The notes under the pieces are model-generated. The model ran no database searches. It was not told where the DNA came from and saw only the letters and a list, made by a program, of their open reading frames with translations. From Myxococcota bacterium (GTDB lineage: Bacteria; Myxococcota_A; Polyangia; HGW-17), in contig JAHJMN010000002.1 in NCBI GenBank assembly GCA_018821305.1, forward strand, positions 62,001 through 126,000: a DNA stretch of 64,000 nt, written 5' to 3'. Positions 36,002-45,763 of this stretch are shown in pieces (position 1 is the first letter of the stretch; the number at the start of each line of letters is the position of its first letter). A program made the translations under genes and the position numbers.

Positions 36002-39000
36002 TTATGCATTCGTGACAATAATAAATCTATCTTCCTCTATTTTGCACATTTCCATTTCGATTAGAATTTTCTCCACTTTTTCAAAATGTTCCTGAATCTT
36101 CTTATTTAATCGAACATATCCTGACTGTTTAGCTGATTCCTTTATAAGATCAGCCTTCAAAATTGAAACTGAGTTTTTAACAATATTTAAGCAACCCAAA
36201 GCAAGTTCTTGAGGAAAAATATCATCATACTCTCTCTGGGCTGGAACAGAAACTCTGAATTGTTGAATCTGATCAAATGATTTCATTGAATAAAAACTAT
36301 CTTCTTTATAAACATATCCTGACTTCACATCATTCTCTAAAAGAGTTTCTATCCGGGAAATAACTTTTTTCGTAACTCTTGAAATTTTCCAGGGAGCGGA
36401 AAATCTTCGGGCTAGTGTATTCGTATTTACAGGACCTTCAATTTCGATAACTTTTATCAATTCATTTCGTAGAAGCTTTTCAAAAGCAGAATCATATATA
36501 TTTTCAGGTAAATCCAGAGTTACTTCTGGCATGAATATCTTATATGTATTTATTGTTTTCTCTGTTATGGTGTTAATATCTTTATTTATTTTATTTTCTA
36601 TCTCCTCCGTTTTGCTGGAAATCATAACTTCTGAAGAAAAATTTGTTTTTAAAAGTTGAGGTAAAGCTTCCTTAAGGGCATGTTCATCAACAATTTCTTT
36701 TAATTTTTTAAAAAAATGTTCAGGATTCGTTTGAAAGTCCATGATATTCAGCCGATAATAGCTCCACCCAAGCCCCGCCAAAACAGATGGTCGTATTCTT
36801 TCGCGGTCATCGGCAGAGTGAATTGAACTCCAGGAATATCCTTCCAGATCAAAACCCATGAAAAAATGTTCATCTTCTAATTTTTTTACACCATACTCCA
36901 GAGGTGCAGTCCCACGGCCAGTATTTTCAACAACCTCAAAGGGAGCTAATTTTTGGGATATTATCGATGCTATGGGAGAACTTTCCGTTTTTGATGAAAT
37001 ATTACCGGAGGAGGAGGAGGATTCAGCAAACTCCAGAAATGCTCGAAGATGAGCAGGTCCCGTAGAGTTAATTTTGGAAACGTCAATCATGAAGGGAGAC
37101 ATTGACGTATAGACGATCATCTTTTCACGTGCTCTTGTAATTGCAACGTTAAGTCTTCGCTCACCACCTTCCCGGTTCAGGGGACCAAAATTCATAGAGA
37201 AATTTCCTTTTTCATCCGGACCGTAACATATGGAGAAAAGCATTATATCTCGCTCATCTCCCTGTACACTTTCCAGATTCTTAACAAATACAGGTTCTTT
37301 TACTGAAGCATTGAAAAAAACTGAAATCGAAGGATTTTCTGCAATTGCGTCTTCAAGAAGATCTTCAATGAGTCTTTGCTGAGCAATACTGAATGTGACT
37401 ATCCCGATGGAACGCCATTTTTCTTTCTCATCTTTTAAAACACGCAATACTTCATTTACAACGGCCTTTGCTTCACCCTGGTTTGTCCTTGAATGACCTT
37501 TATCATAGTATGCCCCTTCAACTTTCACAAGTTCTATACCAGAAAGTTTATTTTTTATTCCTGGTGCCGGGAAGGTAACAAGATTGTTCGCATAATAATT
37601 TTTGTTTGAAAATGATATAAGGGATTCATGTCGACTGCGATAATGCCAGCGGAGCATTTTTGAAGGAAATAATCCGGCATTACACTCATCCAGTATACTT
37701 TCAAGCTCCTCAGTATCGTCTTCTGAAATAACGACTTCATCATCCGTTTTACTGAAAAAAGCGGTAGGCGGTAGTTGTTTTGAATCACCTACTACGACAA
37801 GTTGTTTTGCCCGGGCGATAGCACCAATTGATTCGTGGACAGTAATCTGAGACGCTTCATCAAAAATGACTATATCAAAAAACGTGTTGTCTGGGTCTAT
37901 AAATTGCGCCACGCTTAGAGGGCTCATTAAAATACAGGGTTTTAAAGTTCCTATAAGTCTTGGTACTGTCCTGAAAAGATTCCTTACAGACATCTGACGT
38001 CTTTTTTTCTTGATCTCCCTGACTAAAATTCCTGCTTCAGAAGCAGAGGGTGCATCCAGTGATATTTCAGATGATTTTGAAAAAAGTTTATTATTTATCG
38101 CACAAACGGATGATTTTGTTTTTAAATTTTCCAGATTGTTGAATTTCTCTACGTCAGATAACAGTACTTTCGAATTGTAATCCCTTAGGGCTTGCTTTCT
38201 ATAAGAATACTTTTCAAATAACCACGATAAAAATGTTTTTTTAAATACAGAAACAATACTTTTTGCTAAAAACTCGTCATTCTCATAAGCTGCTGATATT
38301 TGACGACAATTTATAAAAGACATTTTTTCTTTGCATAAATTGTAAAATGCATGATCTCTAAGCAGATCTATATTTTCAATCATAGGGATACAGTCATTTT
38401 CCAACGCTCCAAAAATATCTTTGTTGTTTCGCAAATATGAGTCGTCGAAATGTAGTATTTTATTCAGTGTGTTTACAGCATCAAGAAATTCACTTGTAAT
38501 GCCTAGTTTTTCACTTAAATTTTCCCAATTTACAGGTTTTACCCACTCCTTCTCTTCCCTGCGACAAGCAGTTTTAATTATCGTATCGGAAACAGCAGAA
38601 CGATCTTCAGGTGAAAATCCTGAAACAAGCCAATTTCTCAGGGCTATTCGAAAATCACCGGCCCATTGCAAAACTGCTCTGGACTTATCCGTTGTATTAC
38701 TTTCAGGATAATATCCCAAGTATAAATAAATTTCATCTCTTGATTGAGCAATTTTCTCTCTAAGTAAATTTACTTTTATTGCTTTATCAATATGTTGTGG
38801 TAATTGTCGATTGGGAAGAAGTTCACCTTTTGCCACTTTTTTCAATTTCCATCTTGTAAAAAAAAGCATAATAAACGCAAAAAGGAAAAAGGAATTCATC
38901 CATTTTTCAATAACGGACTTAAAAGAAGGAAGGTTAAGAGAAAAAAGATCTTCTTTAAAATCAGTTAAAACTTCTTCAGATAAACGATATTCCTCATCTA

Positions 39001-40738
39001 TATCATCAAGATATTTTTCTATTTCAATTCTTGCTTCTGGAAATCGTTCCTCGGTGCATAATTTTTCTGTAGCGGGTAAAAGCTTTTCAGAAAGTGAGCC
39101 CAAACTCTTCAGTGCCGCGAGGGATTCCATATTATAAAAATGTTTTGGTTTTTTATACTCTCCAGCGTAAATTGCCTCCACAAGAGATGTTGATGCTGCA
39201 CGTGAAACAGTTATTAACTCAGATACTTTCTTAAGTTTATCCAGTGCTTCAATTCGGATGTTTTCCATTGGAAGGGCATTACATAAACGAAAAGGATGAA
39301 CACTGAAAAGACCTTCTTTTTCAGCACTGAGGGCATAGGTTTCTACTATTTCAAGCATCTCAGTATATCTGGATCCGGTTATTAATTCAGGATCCGATCC
39401 GAAATTAATTGCAACAAAAGGGATCTCCAGTAAATCAGCAAGTTGCTCAATTGTTTGAAAAAGACTGAACCCACATGGTGTTTTTTCGTGAAGTGCATTA
39501 ACAAAAGCATTCAGTTTTGTCTCAAGTTTCCGACCTGCCTCATAATGCTGGTCGAATTCCTCTGTGGCTTTTTCCGGCTGTTTTGTTAATACATTTTCAA
39601 ATTGTTCGAGCACTGTTTTTCGACTGGCATTATTTGAGTGGAGTTCCAGACACCAAGTCCCAAGACCTGCATCCCGCAAACGTTTGTAAACAACTTCCAG
39701 AGCCGCTTTTTTCTCTGAAACAAAAAGAACCTTCATGCCATTGCCAATACAATTTGCAATTATATTGGTTATTGTTTGAGATTTTCCCGTTCCCGGGGGT
39801 CCTTCTAAAATAAATGTATTTCCTGATGTAGCCTCTACAATGGCTTCTTTTTGTGAGGAATCTGCGCTGAGAGGTAGATACAGATTCATTGAAGTCTTTT
39901 TGTCAGCAGAATTTAAAAGAGGAATTTTGCCAGCAGATGCAATTGCAGCGACAACATGGTTATTTAAAAGTTCAGATGTTCTTGATTCGAGATCTTTCCA
40001 CATTAGAAATTTAGAAAAAGAGAAAAAACCCAGTGCTGTTGATTCCTCAACTATCCAACCCGTAACACTAAGCTTTTGTCTGAACTCACCTATTATTGCA
40101 TTTACGTCTACACCTGCTTCATCCATGGGAATTTCAGGAAATGAGATATCTATACCGTACTCTTTGCGAAACTTTTCGAGGAGTGTAATATTTATCTCAC
40201 TGTCTCCTTCATATATTTTTATTTCAAAGTTCCCACGAACAGAAGTACGGCTGATGCTTACTGGAATTAAAATAATTGGAGCGCGACGTTGTTGTTTTTC
40301 AGGATCCAACCAGTTAACGAATCCGCAAGCTATATATAAAGTATTAACACCAGTTTCCTCAAGTCCGCTGCGATATAAGCGGTAAATTTCTTTTAAGCGC
40401 TTTTCCAATTCGGTTTCTGATAATCGAATATAAATCTCATTTTTTCCAAGACCATGTATTTCAATCGATTCATCCGTACATTTCACATCCCCACATGGTT
40501 GCATATATTTATTTTCTTGAGTTTCAAGCAAATCACTCGGCCATGGGAGTAGTTGGAGCGCCTGAGAAGAACTCAGTTTGTCCTCTAAGAGATTTATTTT
40601 ACTGATTTCCAGTTTCAGAGCGGTTTTAGTTTCCCTGAAGTTCAATAATCGGTTCCGGAGAGAGAGATCGAGCAGTTTTTCTTTCCATTTCGCAATACGT
40701 TTTTCCTGAATATCTATTATTTCAACATGTTCTACCAT
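36002..40738 (-). CDS. Giant DUF4011/SF1 helicase/Vsr-like nuclease/DUF3320 protein, putative defence factor
   Basis: The gene encodes a 1578-residue multidomain protein. The N-terminal DUF4011 domain has KLLDLSLRNRLLNFRETK. The SF1 helicase core has Walker A GPPGTGKS (about 312-319), DIVIFDEASQI, VVGDSKQLPP, the HYRSRH motif IV and LNVAITRAREKM. A Vsr/MTES-type endonuclease-like region follows (about 1280-1345: FDLEGYSWSS, ARDR-like DDRERIRPSVLAGLGW). A DUF3320 domain is at the C terminus. Single-gene proteins with this order have been reported among prokaryotic anti-phage systems; defence here is inference. The nuclease positions usually acidic (ID-x-AV, ExD) read LEYGV and DLE, so activity is uncertain. 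An R1 remnant lies 58 bases upstream of the start. Confidence 0.9.
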   Translation of the reverse strand: MVEHVEIIDIQEKRIAKWKEKLLDLSLRNRLLNFRETKTALKLEISKINLLEDKLSSSQALQLLPWPSDLLETQENKYMQPCGDVKCTDESIEIHGLGKNEIYIRLSETELEKRLKEIYRLYRSGLEETGVNTLYIACGFVNWLDPEKQQRRAPIILIPVSISRTSVRGNFEIKIYEGDSEINITLLEKFRKEYGIDISFPEIPMDEAGVDVNAIIGEFRQKLSVTGWIVEESTALGFFSFSKFLMWKDLESRTSELLNNHVVAAIASAGKIPLLNSADKKTSMNLYLPLSADSSQKEAIVEATSGNTFILEGPPGTGKSQTITNIIANCIGNGMKVLFVSEKKAALEVVYKRLRDAGLGTWCLELHSNNASRKTVLEQFENVLTKQPEKATEEFDQHYEAGRKLETKLNAFVNALHEKTPCGFSLFQTIEQLADLLEIPFVAINFGSDPELITGSRYTEMLEIVETYALSAEKEGLFSVHPFRLCNALPMENIRIEALDKLKKVSELITVSRAASTSLVEAIYAGEYKKPKHFYNMESLAALKSLGSLSEKLLPATEKLCTEERFPEARIEIEKYLDDIDEEYRLSEEVLTDFKEDLFSLNLPSFKSVIEKWMNSFFLFAFIMLFFTRWKLKKVAKGELLPNRQLPQHIDKAIKVNLLREKIAQSRDEIYLYLGYYPESNTTDKSRAVLQWAGDFRIALRNWLVSGFSPEDRSAVSDTIIKTACRREEKEWVKPVNWENLSEKLGITSEFLDAVNTLNKILHFDDSYLRNNKDIFGALENDCIPMIENIDLLRDHAFYNLCKEKMSFINCRQISAAYENDEFLAKSIVSVFKKTFLSWLFEKYSYRKQALRDYNSKVLLSDVEKFNNLENLKTKSSVCAINNKLFSKSSEISLDAPSASEAGILVREIKKKRRQMSVRNLFRTVPRLIGTLKPCILMSPLSVAQFIDPDNTFFDIVIFDEASQITVHESIGAIARAKQLVVVGDSKQLPPTAFFSKTDDEVVISEDDTEELESILDECNAGLFPSKMLRWHYRSRHESLISFSNKNYYANNLVTFPAPGIKNKLSGIELVKVEGAYYDKGHSRTNQGEAKAVVNEVLRVLKDEKEKWRSIGIVTFSIAQQRLIEDLLEDAIAENPSISVFFNASVKEPVFVKNLESVQGDERDIMLFSICYGPDEKGNFSMNFGPLNREGGERRLNVAITRAREKMIVYTSMSPFMIDVSKINSTGPAHLRAFLEFAESSSSSGNISSKTESSPIASIISQKLAPFEVVENTGRGTAPLEYGVKKLEDEHFFMGFDLEGYSWSSIHSADDRERIRPSVLAGLGWSYYRLNIMDFQTNPEHFFKKLKEIVDEHALKEALPQLLKTNFSSEVMISSKTEEIENKINKDINTITEKTINTYKIFMPEVTLDLPENIYDSAFEKLLRNELIKVIEIEGPVNTNTLARRFSAPWKISRVTKKVISRIETLLENDVKSGYVYKEDSFYSMKSFDQIQQFRVSVPAQREYDDIFPQELALGCLNIVKNSVSILKADLIKESAKQSGYVRLNKKIQEHFEKVEKILIEMEMCKIEEDRFIIVTNA

Positions 40739-41092
40739 TAATTCATATCTCTTTATAATATATTATTTTTAAACCATACTTTTTAGAAAAAAATACAGTA
40801 TCCGCAATGTTTTGAATTTATTGTAGTGCCCTTTTAGAAATTTTAATAAATTTCTTTGTAAAGCGAATTTCAAACACTACTTACTATCTCACTAAGAACT
40901 TTTCAAATCAACAATTGATCCTTTTCAATTTCATTTTTTGTACTTGCGCCTGATATTCCAAAAAGGAAATAAACATAAATCAAATACACCTTGAATTATT
41001 TAGTAAAAGAGGTAAAAAGAACATGGATTCTTATATAGAGATTTTGCTTTGCTCTTTTTAGAAATTTAATAGCAAAAAACAAGGAGAACTAA
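40739..41092. other. Divergent intergenic region upstream of the giant helicase and the Cys-repeat lipoprotein
   Basis: This 354-base region must provide promoters for both genes and contains an R1 right half at 40796-40888. AAGGAG lies seven bases before the lipoprotein ATG (41093). No RNA gene was recognised. Confidence 0.5.
40796..40888 (+). repeat. R1 repeat, right half only
   Basis: CCGCAATGTTTTGAATTTAT, then GTAGTGCCCTTTTAG, then AGAAATTT-TAAT-AAATTTCT (hairpin 2 in its AT-rich form) and AAAGCGAATTTCAAACACTA align with the intact copies. The left half is absent or unrecognisable. Confidence 0.7.
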
Positions 41093-43666
41093 ATGAAAAA
41101 ACTTGCAATAATTTTAAGTATGTTAGCAATTACATCATTGTCATCTTGTGATGATGATCCATCCAGTGGCACTTGCTCTGATGGTGACACTCAGGAAGGC
41201 ACAACCGTCTGCGGTTTGAACGACGAAGGTGTACTCATTCAAAATTGTGTAGATGATACCTGGGTTGATTCAACCTCCTGCACTGGTACAGATGTGTGCG
41301 TAAACGAGGCAACGCAGATTGGTACAACGGTTTGTGGTGATAACAGTGAAGGATTCTTTATGCAAAATTGTACAAATGGTCAGTGGATTGACGACACTAC
41401 CGATTGTCATATTGAACCAGCCTGCACAAATGGTGACACCAGAAACGGAACAACCGTTTGCGGTCTCAATAATGAAGGTTTTGTCATCGAAGAGTGTCAG
41501 GAAGGTGAATGGACTGAAACAACAGATTGTTCAGGAACGGATGTATGTGTCAACTTAGCTGAAAGAAATTCCGATACTCCCTGCGATCCCAACGGCGTGT
41601 TTATAGAAAGATGTGTAAACGGCGCATGGGAATTAACTGATGAGTGCAATTCAACACCGGAATGTACAACTGGAGAAAATCAACCTGGAACATCAGCTTG
41701 TGGTTTAAACGGCAGAGGTCTTTATGATCAGGAATGCATAAACGGTTTCTGGCAGGATACAGAAAACTGCGTTGATCCAGACGAGTGTATTGATAATGCC
41801 TCTCAGACTTTGAATAATGCTTGCGGCTTTAACAATCATGGTTCACTTGAACAAAACTGCGTTTTGGGCGCTTGGGTTGATGGTACCTGTACTGAAACCG
41901 ACGACTGTCAAGATGGTACTTCTCAGACTTTGACTAACGCTTGTGGCTTTAATAACAATGGCTCACTTGAACAAAACTGCGTTTCGGGCGCTTGGGTTGA
42001 CGGTACCTGTACTGAAACCGATGACTGTCAAGATGGTACTTCTCAGACTTTAAATAATGCTTGCGGCTTTAACAATCATGGTTCACTTGAACAAAACTGC
42101 GTTTCAGGCGCCTGGGTTGACGGTACCTGTACTGAAACCGACGACTGTGAAAATGGTACTTCTCAGACTTTGAATAATGCTTGCGGCTTTAACAACAATG
42201 GCTCACTTGAACAAAACTGCGTTTCGGGCGCTTGGGTTGATGGTACCTGTACTGAAACCGACGACTGTGAAAATAGTACAACGCAAACCGGGACAACACC
42301 TTGTGGATATAATAATTCAGGAAGGATTGAACAACTCTGCTCTGACGGAGCTTGGGTTGATACGGCAAATTGCATTAATGAAGGTTTTATTTTCCTGAAC
42401 GAAGTAGTCACCGGAGCTACCGGCTGGGTTGAACTTCACAATGGAAATTCATCTGAAGCGGATATTTCTGGTTGGATTATTAATGTAGGAGGTACTGATC
42501 ACACCATTCCAGCATCTACAACAATTCCAGCAAATGGTTATTATGTATTTGAGAACATTAATATAAACCCCGACAACGATATGGTTACTCTTTATGTTGG
42601 AACCACTGAGATCGACAGCACTGACTGGACAACGAACCAACCAATATGGGGACGATTCCCCAATGGCACTGGAAATTTCCAGACACTTTATATAAATACT
42701 ATGGCTGCTGAGAACACTGATTTACAACCTGTCAGCATTGGTTGGTGTGGAAATATTTATCCTGTTGCAATAAATGAAACTGTAGGTTATTCCACAGATA
42801 TTTATGGCAAACTTTATATTTCTGGTTATACAGACACATATTCTGATGCTATTTCTCAGGTCCGATCACGAATGTGTTGGACAGATGGAACAAACAGCGA
42901 ATGTGAAAATGCTTCCTTTGCTGGAACCGAACCTGGAGTACCAAATAATGATCAGTATATGGTAAACTTTACATTTGAAAATGTTGGAACTTATACTTAT
43001 TGGTATGAATTCTCTGGTGATATGGGCAATACATGGACTTCATGTATTGATTTCGGTGCTACGGGAGGCGGAGTCGCAAATATAACAAACGGCTCTGTTA
43101 CTTGGGAAAGCAAGTTATATCTCTGGGAAGTTGATTCTGATACCCCAGGAACAGATGTTGCTGAATTTATCGAACTCTGGAACAATACTGGTTCAACCAT
43201 TGATTTTTCAACAGAAAGTTATTTTCTTATTTTAATTAATGGCAGTAATGATCTGACATACGCTACAATTCAACTTTCAGGTACTTTAAATGATGGTGAT
43301 ATTTTCACGATTGGGTCACCATCAATGACAGGGATTAATCAATCTTTTTCACTTGCTTCTAATTTTCTTCAAAATGGTCAGGATGGCGTTATTCTTATAA
43401 GATGTGATGGTTGTACTGCTGCAGAAATACCCATCAATACAGTTATCCCTGCGACAACAACTTTTTCAGTAGGTTCAAATACAGCAACAAAAGTTGATGG
43501 TATTGCTTACGATACTGCTGATGCTGACGATGCTAACTTGATGTCAATATGCGGTGTGACAACCCAGTGGAATGAGTCTGAAAACGCAACACCTGAAACA
43601 GATTCTCTACATAGAACTTCTCCCGATACCTGGTCAACAAGCCCGTCTACTCCTACAGTTAAGTAA
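41093..43666 (+). CDS. Surface lipoprotein with ten Cys-rich repeats and lamin-tail-like domains
   Basis: This 857-residue lipoprotein starts MKKLAIILSMLAITSLSSCD, lipobox cysteine at residue 19. Residues about 27-430 are ten tandem units of about 40 residues, each with four cysteines in the pattern C-x(12-13)-C-x(12-14)-C-x(8-10)-C (for example NACGFNNHGSLEQNC), so they probably fold as small disulfide modules. Residues about 435-500 (FLNEVVTGATGWVELHNG) and 670-745 (VAEFIELWNNTG) resemble lamin-tail beta-sandwiches. The central part is beta-rich and unrecognised. Units 6-9 are almost identical in DNA. The start has AAGGAG upstream. It is probably cell-surface adhesive or structural; the function is unknown. 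Confidence 0.83.
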   Translation: MKKLAIILSMLAITSLSSCDDDPSSGTCSDGDTQEGTTVCGLNDEGVLIQNCVDDTWVDSTSCTGTDVCVNEATQIGTTVCGDNSEGFFMQNCTNGQWIDDTTDCHIEPACTNGDTRNGTTVCGLNNEGFVIEECQEGEWTETTDCSGTDVCVNLAERNSDTPCDPNGVFIERCVNGAWELTDECNSTPECTTGENQPGTSACGLNGRGLYDQECINGFWQDTENCVDPDECIDNASQTLNNACGFNNHGSLEQNCVLGAWVDGTCTETDDCQDGTSQTLTNACGFNNNGSLEQNCVSGAWVDGTCTETDDCQDGTSQTLNNACGFNNHGSLEQNCVSGAWVDGTCTETDDCENGTSQTLNNACGFNNNGSLEQNCVSGAWVDGTCTETDDCENSTTQTGTTPCGYNNSGRIEQLCSDGAWVDTANCINEGFIFLNEVVTGATGWVELHNGNSSEADISGWIINVGGTDHTIPASTTIPANGYYVFENININPDNDMVTLYVGTTEIDSTDWTTNQPIWGRFPNGTGNFQTLYINTMAAENTDLQPVSIGWCGNIYPVAINETVGYSTDIYGKLYISGYTDTYSDAISQVRSRMCWTDGTNSECENASFAGTEPGVPNNDQYMVNFTFENVGTYTYWYEFSGDMGNTWTSCIDFGATGGGVANITNGSVTWESKLYLWEVDSDTPGTDVAEFIELWNNTGSTIDFSTESYFLILINGSNDLTYATIQLSGTLNDGDIFTIGSPSMTGINQSFSLASNFLQNGQDGVILIRCDGCTAAEIPINTVIPATTTFSVGSNTATKVDGIAYDTADADDANLMSICGVTTQWNESENATPETDSLHRTSPDTWSTSPSTPTVK
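41786..42265 (+). repeat. Tandem repeat, four near-identical 120-bp units inside the lipoprotein gene
   Basis: TCTCAGACTT recurs at 41801, 41921, 42041 and 42161, exactly 120 bases apart, and the flanking sequence differs by only a few bases per unit. Each unit encodes 40 residues with four cysteines. The other six protein repeats are diverged, so these four are recent duplications. Confidence 0.93.
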
Positions 43667-43815
43667 TTATTTATTCTAAAAGTACAACAATCCGGAATTT
43701 TGCAAAAGGCTCATTGCAGGTATATATTTTTCTCCAGAAGTGACCTTCGATTTCTGTTTATTTTTTTACGTTAAGTATCAATTACTTAAATAAAAATGGA
43801 ACTTCGGAATAGAAA

Positions 43816-45207
43816 ATGAAAATACTGGAAAAAATTGCCTACAGTCTGTTTTTACGAGGAATTATCTCCCGAAATCAGATGAAAAACTTTATAAAAGACG
43901 GATTTATAAATTATATTTCTTCCTACATGTATGATCCAATGGAAAAAGAACTTTCCGGCCTCACGGGGGATGATGCATCGTGGGAGTATGAAAACTGGGA
44001 AAGTGATTTTTCCCAGAAAGAAAAATTTGCTGGCGAAAATCTTGATCTTTTTGCTTCCCGTACAGGAGCAAAGACAACAGAGGAACTGGAAGTCAGAAGA
44101 AAACCTGAAATAATAGAGGTAAAAACACTTCAAAAAAGTCTGCGAAAATCCCTTGATGACAATTCTTCTCTTTTCCGGGATGCCCTGAGTGGGTTGCTTG
44201 GAAAAGGAAAAAGCTGGTTTGAACTTGCTTCCCGTATGAATCTTATGGATATTCGCGGAGTTCACTCAAAACTTGAAGAATCACTTAAAAATGAACAGGG
44301 CCTTTTCAGGCTTCTATGGGATTTTGTTGATTTTGATGGCTACGTTTTTCCCAGATACAGCGGGCCGGTGGTTTCTGCTTATAAAAAAATAACTCAGGGC
44401 CTTACCACAGAACATCTTGGACAATACCATTGGTTGATGGATCATAACGAATTAAGCGAAGTTTATGTTTTAATTCAGAGTCAAATTAAAATAATAAAGG
44501 CTTTTGGAATGATAATAAAAGATAATCCTGATCTGTTTTCTCAAAAACTATCAGAGAATTTTCATCCTCTCGCCTACTGTGGAGCTACAATTTATTACAG
44601 TGCCCTTCGATGGAAAGAAAAGCCCTGGACAGATATTGAACTTTCTGAACAGATTCCACTCTGGACAAATATTTATGAAGTAGCTAACGACAAAGCTTTT
44701 ACGGTTAGTTTTTTCATAAATAGCACCCTTACAATGGATTTTCTCGGGCATTATTTCCGCCTCAGTCTGGAACGGAAAAACTCCCTTGCCCAAATCATGC
44801 TGAAAATACTTTTTTCACGGACACAATCATTCAGTACAGATCTTGAAAAAATGGAGTATATCGAAAATCATCAGGATTTGATTCTTACGGATATTAAAAA
44901 TTTGAAGATTGATGTGTTTGCAGCCCAGAAAGAAACCGCTTTAACTCACCCATACTGGGGCAATTTTTTCAAATCTGTTGATGACAGCCGGGTGAACGAG
45001 TTTATCCGAACATGGTGGGACAGCCTTACCTGGAACATTGAAGCGTATGGCAGCCAGTGGCTTTTTGAAGAGCGTCGCTGGAACCGACGGGTAATAGGAT
45101 TCGAAGCGTACAATAACGAACAAAAATTCCATGATCTCAGTGATCCTCTCATGCGAATTTTTCATGCGATTTTCCTTCCGGCTTCATGGAATGGTGTAAC
45201 GCAGTAG
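43816..45207 (+). CDS. Unknown protein opening a putative envelope-complex operon
   Basis: I do not recognise this 463-residue soluble protein. It has no signal peptide or membrane helix. It is Trp- and Tyr-rich (DASWEYENWESDF, TWWDSLTWNIEAYGSQWLF) and predicted mostly helical, with a Glu/Lys-rich segment near residues 85-115. The gene lies 7 bases upstream of the FHA gene and is therefore likely part of the FHA-channel-barrel set. A cytoplasmic adaptor of that complex is a guess from context only. The ribosome-binding site is weak. An unrelated ordinary gene is the alternative. Confidence 0.6.
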   Translation: MKILEKIAYSLFLRGIISRNQMKNFIKDGFINYISSYMYDPMEKELSGLTGDDASWEYENWESDFSQKEKFAGENLDLFASRTGAKTTEELEVRRKPEIIEVKTLQKSLRKSLDDNSSLFRDALSGLLGKGKSWFELASRMNLMDIRGVHSKLEESLKNEQGLFRLLWDFVDFDGYVFPRYSGPVVSAYKKITQGLTTEHLGQYHWLMDHNELSEVYVLIQSQIKIIKAFGMIIKDNPDLFSQKLSENFHPLAYCGATIYYSALRWKEKPWTDIELSEQIPLWTNIYEVANDKAFTVSFFINSTLTMDFLGHYFRLSLERKNSLAQIMLKILFSRTQSFSTDLEKMEYIENHQDLILTDIKNLKIDVFAAQKETALTHPYWGNFFKSVDDSRVNEFIRTWWDSLTWNIEAYGSQWLFEERRWNRRVIGFEAYNNEQKFHDLSDPLMRIFHAIFLPASWNGVTQ

Positions 45208-45214
45208 GTGAACG

Positions 45215-45580
45215 ATGGGATACAGATATAAACTTGGAAGATCATATAGTTGTAGTCTTCAGATACTTGATGAATCCGTATCTTTAGAGCACGCTATTTT
45301 TATTGATGCCGGCGAAAATTTTAAAATTGAGGATATTTCACATAATGGAACTTATATTGAACGAAGAGGTGCGAAAAGGCGCCTTCAGAGGCATTTCATT
45401 GAGGAACTGAAACCCGATGATGTACTTTATTTCGGTTTCAACGAAGAGCCTTTTTATGTAACAGATATAATTAATGAAATTAAAATATTAAAATTACCGG
45501 TGGGAAGTCAGAAAGTTCGTTGTCCAATTCATGGAATAATCCATCTTGAAGGTAACGGATGTCCTATGTGTCCTCAATAG
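45215..45580 (+). CDS. Stand-alone FHA-domain protein with C-terminal zinc knuckle
   Basis: This 121-residue protein has an FHA domain at about 1-90 with the phospho-threonine pocket residues: GRSYSC (Arg9), SLEHA (His26) and SHNGTYI (Asn44). The C-terminal 20 residues hold CPIH...CPMC (Cys103, His106, Cys116, Cys119), a small treble-clef or zinc-knuckle type site. It should bind a phosphorylated partner, possibly a substrate of the kinase at 33038. AGGTGA lies five bases before the ATG. The stop codon (TAG, 45578-45580) lies inside the left end of an R1 copy. Confidence 0.84.
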   Translation: MGYRYKLGRSYSCSLQILDESVSLEHAIFIDAGENFKIEDISHNGTYIERRGAKRRLQRHFIEELKPDDVLYFGFNEEPFYVTDIINEIKILKLPVGSQKVRCPIHGIIHLEGNGCPMCPQ

Positions 45581-45753
45581 TTGATGTCAAGAAATACAGG
45601 TTTTTCATGTTTTTAACAAAGAACATTAAGAATGAAAACCTGAACTTATCGTAGCGTTCTGAATAACATGTTTTTTTATACATGCTCAGTTTTAATAAAA
45701 ATTGAACTTCAGTAACGCAATTTTGAAGCGGATTACTAGAGATGAACTCTATA
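45576..45753 (+). repeat. R1 repeat, diverged full-length copy
   Basis: ATAGTTGATGTCAAGAAATA with CAGGTTTTTCATG matches the left end, and TTTTAATAAAAATTGAAC and GAAGCGGATTACTAGAGATG match the right part. It is more diverged than the copies at 20491 and 61674. It separates the FHA gene from the ExbB-like gene in an otherwise tightly packed operon. Confidence 0.55.
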
Positions 45754-45763
45754 AGGAACAAAA

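Noticed and set aside
39840-40385. 181-codon plus-strand frame opposite the giant helicase
   Set aside because: Antisense shadow of conserved helicase motifs.
41166-41185. TGGCACTTGC, partly like a sigma54 promoter
   Set aside because: The spacing does not fit TGGCAC-N5-TTGC and it lies inside the lipoprotein coding region.
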